A DNA stretch of 13,043 nucleotides from Oscillospiraceae bacterium (lineage in GTDB: Bacteria; Bacillota; Clostridia; Oscillospirales; Ruminococcaceae). A program made the position numbers and the translations under genes. This document shows positions 10,085 to 13,043 of this stretch, piece after piece. Position 1 is the stretch's first letter, and each line of letters opens with the position of its first letter. Under the pieces are notes generated by a model. The model was given only the letters and a program-made list of their open reading frames with translations. It was not told where the DNA came from and did not search any database. The stretch spans positions 7,356 to 20,398 of the forward strand of contig JAHZHS010000018.1 in the NCBI GenBank assembly GCA_019420135.1, read 5' to 3'.

Positions 10085-10119
10085 CCCGGCATCCGGGAAA
10101 ATACACGCGCACAGGCGTG
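10085..10119 (-). terminator. Two small hairpins between the racemase gene and metG
   Basis: In minus-strand order: CACGC-CTGTGC-GCGTG followed by TATTTT, then CCCGG-ATG-CCGGG. The first could be a weak terminator of the racemase transcript. The second sits 20 bases upstream of the metG ribosome site. The 87-base gap is too short for a T-box or S-box leader, and no T-box motif is visible. Confidence 0.35.
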
Positions 10120-10143
10120 AAAATCAGCAAAACAGGAAAACGG

Positions 10144-10869
10144 TCAGTCAAACCCCACAGGCTGGACTCCGCAGGCCAGCAGGGCGTTTTTGCACAGCAC
10201 CTCGGTGCTGTCAATGAAAAAGCTGCCCAGCTTTTCATCCCGCTTGACCAGACTGAGCTCGGTGCAGCCCAGGACTGCCATGTCGCAGCCCTGGCGTTTC
10301 AGGTCATCGGCCGCAGCGTTGAACAGGGCCATGTCGGCGCGCTTGCCGTGCTTGATCTGGTCGTAGATGACGGTCATCACCCCGCGCTGATGCTCGGGGG
10401 AGGGGACCGCGCAGGCAACATCGGCCTCGGCGCACATGAGCTGGTAGGTCTCGGCCAACAGGGTGCCGTCGGTGGCCAGAATGCCCAGCTTGGTGCATCC
10501 GGCAGCCTTGGCGGCAGCTACGGTCAGACGGGGCATGTTGAGCACCGGCACTGGCAGGGCTGCCGCAAGGCGGTCGTAAAAATAATGGGCCGTGTTGCAG
10601 GGAATGGCCAGCACGGTGGCACCGTAGGCCACCAGACTTTTGCCGTCCTGTTCCATGACAAGGAAGGGGTCTTCCTTGCTTTTGCCGGTGATGAAAGCCG
10701 TGCGGTCGGGTGTCGACGCGCGGGAGGAGATCACAATATCAATATGATCCTGATCGCACGTGGCAGGGGTGTGATCAATCAGCATCTGGTAGAGATAGCA
10801 GCTTGCAGCGGGGCCGAGGCCTCCCAAAATGCCGAGCACAGGGCGTTTGCCCGGCTGAGATATCGGCAT
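10144..10869 (-). CDS. Aspartate/glutamate racemase-family protein
   Basis: 241 residues, normal for the family. It begins with 'VLGILGGLGP' and holds the two catalytic cysteines of cofactor-independent amino-acid racemases: Cys91 in 'AIPCNTAH' and Cys202 in 'VLGCTELS', the two acting as acid and base on opposite faces of the substrate. The 'PCNTAH' and 'GCTEL' motifs point to the aspartate racemase/hydantoin racemase branch rather than MurI, but the exact substrate (D-Asp, D-Glu or another) is open. The ATG at 10869 is preferred: GGGAGGT lies six bases before it, and it overlaps the alternative ATG at 10884. It has its own promoter. metG follows 87 bases downstream, possibly partly by read-through. 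Confidence 0.9.
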   Translation of the reverse strand: MPISQPGKRPVLGILGGLGPAASCYLYQMLIDHTPATCDQDHIDIVISSRASTPDRTAFITGKSKEDPFLVMEQDGKSLVAYGATVLAIPCNTAHYFYDRLAAALPVPVLNMPRLTVAAAKAAGCTKLGILATDGTLLAETYQLMCAEADVACAVPSPEHQRGVMTVIYDQIKHGKRADMALFNAAADDLKRQGCDMAVLGCTELSLVKRDEKLGSFFIDSTEVLCKNALLACGVQPVGFD

Positions 10870-10901
10870 GCGCACACCTCCCATTTTTGGATAATATCCT
10901 T

Positions 10902-10930
10902 ATTATACGGCCCTCCGGTAAAATATGCAA
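10902..10930 (-). promoter_or_regulatory. Sigma-A promoter of the racemase gene
   Basis: On the minus strand TTGCAT (10925-10930), a 17-base spacer, then TATAAT (10902-10907). The start site should fall near 10895. The inverted repeat ATAATA-TCCT-TATTAT (10891-10906) covers the -10 box and start site and could be a small operator, though it may be chance in AT-rich sequence. Confidence 0.85.
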
Positions 10931-11003
10931 GAAAAATGCCCGTCCAGGGCCTCCCGGCGGAACAAGGAGAGAGAACGGGGCGTAACCGACAGACGGCAAA
11001 CAC

Positions 11004-11036
11004 AAAAAGACGGGACGCACATTTCTGTGCGTCCCG
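11004..11036 (-). terminator. Strong Rho-independent terminator closing the noncoding island
   Basis: On the minus strand CGGGACGCAC pairs perfectly with GTGCGTCCCG (10 bp, loop of six bases), followed by TCTTTTTG. It is oriented to end transcripts arriving from the right, yet no protein gene ends near it: the nearest minus-strand gene upstream is argS, which has its own terminator at 12436-12466. Something transcribed between the two must be what it terminates. Confidence 0.92.
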
Positions 11037-11220
11037 CCGGTCTTACATCTTCGGAGTCATAGCCTCATACCCGTGATTCACTATTTTTCGGACTGTTCAC
11101 TCATTTTCATGAGCTACCTCTTCCAGATAGTTGTGTAGATCGAACCCATTTGATTTGCCGGAACTCTTGGTGGTAAAAATCTTGGGAATGCTTGTAATGG
11201 TTACCAGAAACTTTGCTGGA

Positions 11221-11253
11221 ATCAGGCTGAGATTCAAGGATCCCTGCCTCGAT
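11221..11253 (-). other. Twelve-pair stem within the candidate RNA
   Basis: Minus-strand RNA: AUC-(g)-AGGC-(a)-GGGAU, loop CCUUGA, AUCUC-(a)-GCCU-GAU. This gives twelve pairs, one bulged G and one A-A mismatch. One pair is G-U on this strand; on the plus strand it would be an A-C mismatch, which favours a minus-strand transcript. Confidence 0.6.
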
Positions 11254-11688
11254 GGTTCGGAAGATTTTTAACCGATCACCCTGTCGTTCGTTATTTGCCT
11301 GGGGGAAGGGAAGAGGGAAAATCGTTTGTATTTGACCAGTTTGCTTTACCTGGAACCTGATACCCTGCGGTGTCTTTGAAACTATCTCGGAACATCTGGG
11401 AGTAGCTCCGGCCTGAAACTTCAGGACACTTTGTCAACGTATTTCCGATCGTTGCTTACCCTGCATCTGTGGAACCGGGAAGATCTTGGGTTGCCTGCAA
11501 TGGGTTTTGGGATTTGATGCTGAGAGAAGAACTCTCTTTACTCTAGTACATTGGAGTAACTCCTTGTTCAGTAGATGAAACTTTACGCTTTATCTTAAAG
11601 GTAAGATTTTGCTTTTCAGTTTGGCGGACTATCCGGATTTTGCTCCTTCGTTCGTCTTCTCATCTATCTATATAAAGCTGTCTGATTT

Positions 11689-11814
11689 GACAGGCCCTGG
11701 GATTGCATCTTGATCGTTTTTCAGAACCAAATCATCATTTGTAGTGCTTCTTTACAGGTTATGACCTGCGGCTCTTGATGTGGTTTCTGTCGTCTCAGCA
11801 AGCCCAGGCCTGCC
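11689..11814 (-). other. Branched, nested helical domain within the candidate RNA
   Basis: The closing arm pairs 11798-11814 with 11689-11706: GGCAGGCC/GGCCUGUC, a bulged G, UGGG/CCCA, a C-U mismatch, then UUGC/GCAA, 16 pairs in all. Inside it CAGA(a)ACCA (11781-11789) pairs with UGGUUCUG (11722-11729), continuing as CAUCA/UGAUG (11776-11780 with 11733-11737), and these enclose the hairpin GCAGGU-CAUA-ACCUGU (11754-11769). Four helices in nested register are hard to get by chance. The G-U pairs in the outer arm and in the hairpin are A-C mismatches on the plus strand. Confidence 0.65.
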
Positions 11815-11845
11815 GGTGATGAATGGGATCTTTAAAGTTTGCCAT
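11795..11845 (-). CDS. Possible 16-residue leader-type ORF inside the candidate RNA
   Basis: ATG at 11845 is preceded by AAAGGAGG (11856-11863) with a ten-base spacer, the only strong ribosome site in the island. The peptide would be MANFKDPIHHRQAWAC. Its 3' part overlaps the left side of the 16-pair arm of the branched domain, so translation and folding would compete. The same frame is open further upstream, but with no ribosome site. It may be chance: purine-rich RNA throws up such sites. Confidence 0.25.
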   Translation of the reverse strand: MANFKDPIHHRQAWAC

Positions 11846-12301
11846 GGGACCTGAGCCTCCTTTCTTACGAATCCTGCCGGCGTGCCTCTTTGTTACGACT
11901 TGCCAAAAACCATCGGCCTGTTTTGAATTCTGCTTTTCTGGAACTTTTAAGGTATTCCACTGCATCTCTCTCTGCATATCCGATTCTCTCCAGAATCTTC
12001 ATTTCTTTCAATTTCCACTTCATCAATTTTCTTTCTTTCATCTGCCTTTTCAAATTCATCCATTTCTTTCGAAACTTATGATTCTGAAATAAGCTTTTGA
12101 ATTTTAGAATTTTGATTCTGTTTCTTCTGACTTACTTTGTTCTTCCTGTTTCCTCGGTATGTTTTTTAGAAAGAAACCTTCAATGAACTTGACCTTAAGC
12201 CTTTAGAAAAGATTTTCAAAACTTTGTAGCCGAACCTTTTGGGAAGTGGGCTCTTGGAGTTTCTATCTCCGTATCTCCAGCTGTTTTCTTTCTGTGACTA
12301 T

Positions 12302-12330
12302 ACTATACCACGGCCTTAGGCGAACGTCTA
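12302..12330 (-). promoter_or_regulatory. Minus-strand promoter of the candidate RNA
   Basis: On the minus strand TAGACG (12325-12330), a 17-base spacer, then TATAGT (12302-12307). The spacer ends in TGG, giving an extended -10 (TGGTATAGT). The start site is expected near 12295. The -35 box matches TTGACA at four of six positions; the extended -10 should compensate. Confidence 0.65.
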
Positions 12331-12378
12331 TTCGCAAACCCTACAACCTTGAAATGATTTATTTGTGCATAAATTGAG

Positions 12379-12408
12379 TTGAAAGTACATTGACGAATAT
12401 GGTATAAT
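12379..12408 (+). promoter_or_regulatory. Plus-strand extended -10 promoter facing argS
   Basis: TTGAAA (12379-12384), an 18-base spacer, then TATAAT (12403-12408) preceded by TGG, an extended -10. The start would be near 12415. The only thing downstream is the argS terminator hairpin, so it would make a very short RNA or, on read-through, an antisense to argS. Confidence 0.55.
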
Positions 12409-12435
12409 AAATCTGTTCGGTGTACCTAAACGAGA

Positions 12436-12466
12436 AAATCCCGCAGGCCATTGGTCTGCGGGATTT
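12436..12466 (-). terminator. Rho-independent terminator of argS
   Basis: AAATCCCGCAG pairs with CTGCGGGATTT (11 bp), with a further CC/GG pair inside the loop. On the minus strand it is followed by TTTTCTCGTTT. It starts about 34 bases after the argS stop. The plus-strand side has only a poor T tract. Confidence 0.9.
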
Positions 12467-12499
12467 CTGCATTTTATCGAATAAACGATGAAATTTCCC

Positions 12500-13043
12500 T
12501 TACATGCTCTCGGGAACGGTGATCTTGAACATAGTCAGAGCGTTGCGCAGCACATCGCGGACGCCCAGGCAGAGAGCGATGCGGGCCTGCTGGACATTCT
12601 CCTCAGCGCCCAGGATGCGGCAGGCACCGTAGAAGCGGTGGAAGGCGCTGGCCACATCAATGGTATAGCGGGTGATGCGGGCAGGGTCGTACTTCTCGGC
12701 AGCCGCGGCGATCTCGGCGGGGAAGGCGGCGATCAGACGCAGCAAGGACTGCTCGGCGGGATCGGTGAGAACCGAGGCGTCCGCAGTCTCACCGCCGTGG
12801 AAGGTGACGCCCTCCTGCTCCAGCTTTTTCAGGATGGAGCAGATGCGGGCATGGGCGTACTGGACGTAGTAGACCGGGTTGTCGCTGTCGTTCTTGACGG
12901 CCAAATCCAGGTCGAAGTCCAGGGTGGAGGAGCTCTCCCGCTGGTTGAAGAAGAAGCGTGCGGAATCGATGGGCACATCGTCCAGCAGATCGGTCAGGGT
13001 GATGGCCTTGCCGGTACGCTTGCTCATCCGCACGGGTTTGCCG
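12500..13043 (-). CDS. argS: Arginyl-tRNA synthetase, C-terminal part
   Basis: The frame is open through the right edge, so the catalytic N-terminal half lies outside the window. About 180 residues are visible. They start at the second signature loop, 'MSKRTGKAITLTDLLDDV', and continue with 'SARFFFNQRESSSTLDFDLDLA' split by the family's helices and 'NPVYYVQYAHARICSILKK', the strongly conserved entry to the DALR anticodon-binding helical domain, which closes the protein ('FHRFYGACRIL', 'TMFKITVPESM'). This is the standard end of bacterial ArgRS, which charges tRNA-Arg. The GTG at 13033 inside the frame is not a start. A strong terminator follows. Confidence 0.96.
   Translation of the reverse strand, partial: GKPVRMSKRTGKAITLTDLLDDVPIDSARFFFNQRESSSTLDFDLDLAVKNDSDNPVYYVQYAHARICSILKKLEQEGVTFHGGETADASVLTDPAEQSLLRLIAAFPAEIAAAAEKYDPARITRYTIDVASAFHRFYGACRILGAEENVQQARIALCLGVRDVLRNALTMFKITVPESM

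Larger units (their letters stand above)
11004..12295 (-). ncRNA. Candidate large structured noncoding RNA, about 1.29 kb
   Basis: The 1.4 kb between argS and the racemase gene holds no frame longer than about 90 codons and none with credible coding character. It is AT-rich against GC-rich flanks and purine-biased on the minus strand: in 12001-12060, 47 of 60 minus-strand bases are purines and 17 of 60 are G or C. A minus-strand promoter (12302-12330) and terminator (11004-11036) bound it. Helices found by eye include a branched domain at 11689-11814, the stem at 11221-11253, the GAAA-capped hairpin GCUCAU-GAAA-AUGAGU (11099-11114), a nested arm at 12052-12104 (7 bp enclosing 8 bp), an 8-bp helix joining 11936-11943 to 11988-11995, and AUCUUA-CCUU-UAAGAU near 11590-11606. 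Several use G-U pairs possible only on this strand. It does not match, in length or layout, any class I can recall (GOLLD, ROOL, OLE, RNase P, tmRNA). The class is unknown; decayed coding sequence remains an alternative. Confidence 0.6.

Noticed and set aside
10057..10143. T-box or S-box riboswitch in front of metG
   Set aside because: The gap is only 87 bases and contains two small hairpins with no T-box sequence or specifier arrangement.
11130..11160. tRNA T-loop-like GGTTCGATC on the minus strand
   Set aside because: The flanking bases do not form a T stem, and no acceptor, D or anticodon arm or CCA end can be placed. tmRNA is excluded for the same reason.
11795..12059. Minus-strand frames of 60 and 64 codons in the island
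   Set aside because: Lys/Glu-rich products that simply reflect purine-rich DNA. They overlap each other in different frames and have no ribosome site at their own starts. Only the inner 16-codon ORF has one.
11823..12092. Plus-strand frames of 80-89 codons in the island
   Set aside because: Phe/Ser/Leu-rich products of a polypyrimidine strand, without ribosome sites, opposite to the promoter and terminator orientation.
11041..12480. CRISPR array, group I or group II intron, or insertion-sequence remnant in the island
   Set aside because: No regularly spaced repeats, no domain V-like or P7-like core, and no terminal inverted repeats with transposase fragments could be found by eye.

Overview
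The window looks like chromosomal DNA of a high-GC gut Firmicute, probably of the Faecalibacterium/Gemmiger/Subdoligranulum group of Oscillospiraceae. This rests on codon use, strong AGGAGG-type ribosome binding sites, some TTG starts and protein style; no marker gene fixes the genus. Every gene except the first lies on the minus strand.

Left part (1-4500): the 3' end of a plus-strand secreted or lipoprotein-like gene meets a two-component system at a shared hairpin terminator. The sensor kinase overlaps the response regulator, and 17 bases upstream of the regulator ends a TraX-family membrane acyltransferase gene, so traX-like, regulator and kinase look like one operon. Upstream of it is a small single-gene unit for a 77-residue protein, with a near-consensus promoter and a UUCG-loop terminator.

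Middle part (4500-10870): reading leftwards from the right, an Asp/Glu racemase-family gene with a clear sigma-A promoter, metG (methionyl-tRNA synthetase), an EamA/DMT transporter, a TatD-family metal hydrolase and a polytopic GT-C-like membrane protein. metG carries a frame break at codon 568. The missing frame resumes two bases later and runs 84 codons into the C-terminal tRNA-binding OB fold. The break looks like a deletion of about 19 bases, either real or an assembly error.

Right part (10870-12500): about 1.6 kb without a convincing protein gene. It is AT-rich and strongly purine-biased on the minus strand, unlike its flanks. It has its own minus-strand promoter (about 12302-12330) and a strong minus-strand terminator (about 11004-11036), which predict an RNA of about 1.29 kb. 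I found nested helices in it, including a 16-bp arm closing a branched 126-nt domain. In several helices a G-U pair that is valid on the minus-strand RNA would be an A-C mismatch on the other strand. I propose a large structured noncoding RNA of unknown class; this is the main discovery candidate. The window ends inside argS (arginyl-tRNA synthetase), whose terminator closes the island on the right.
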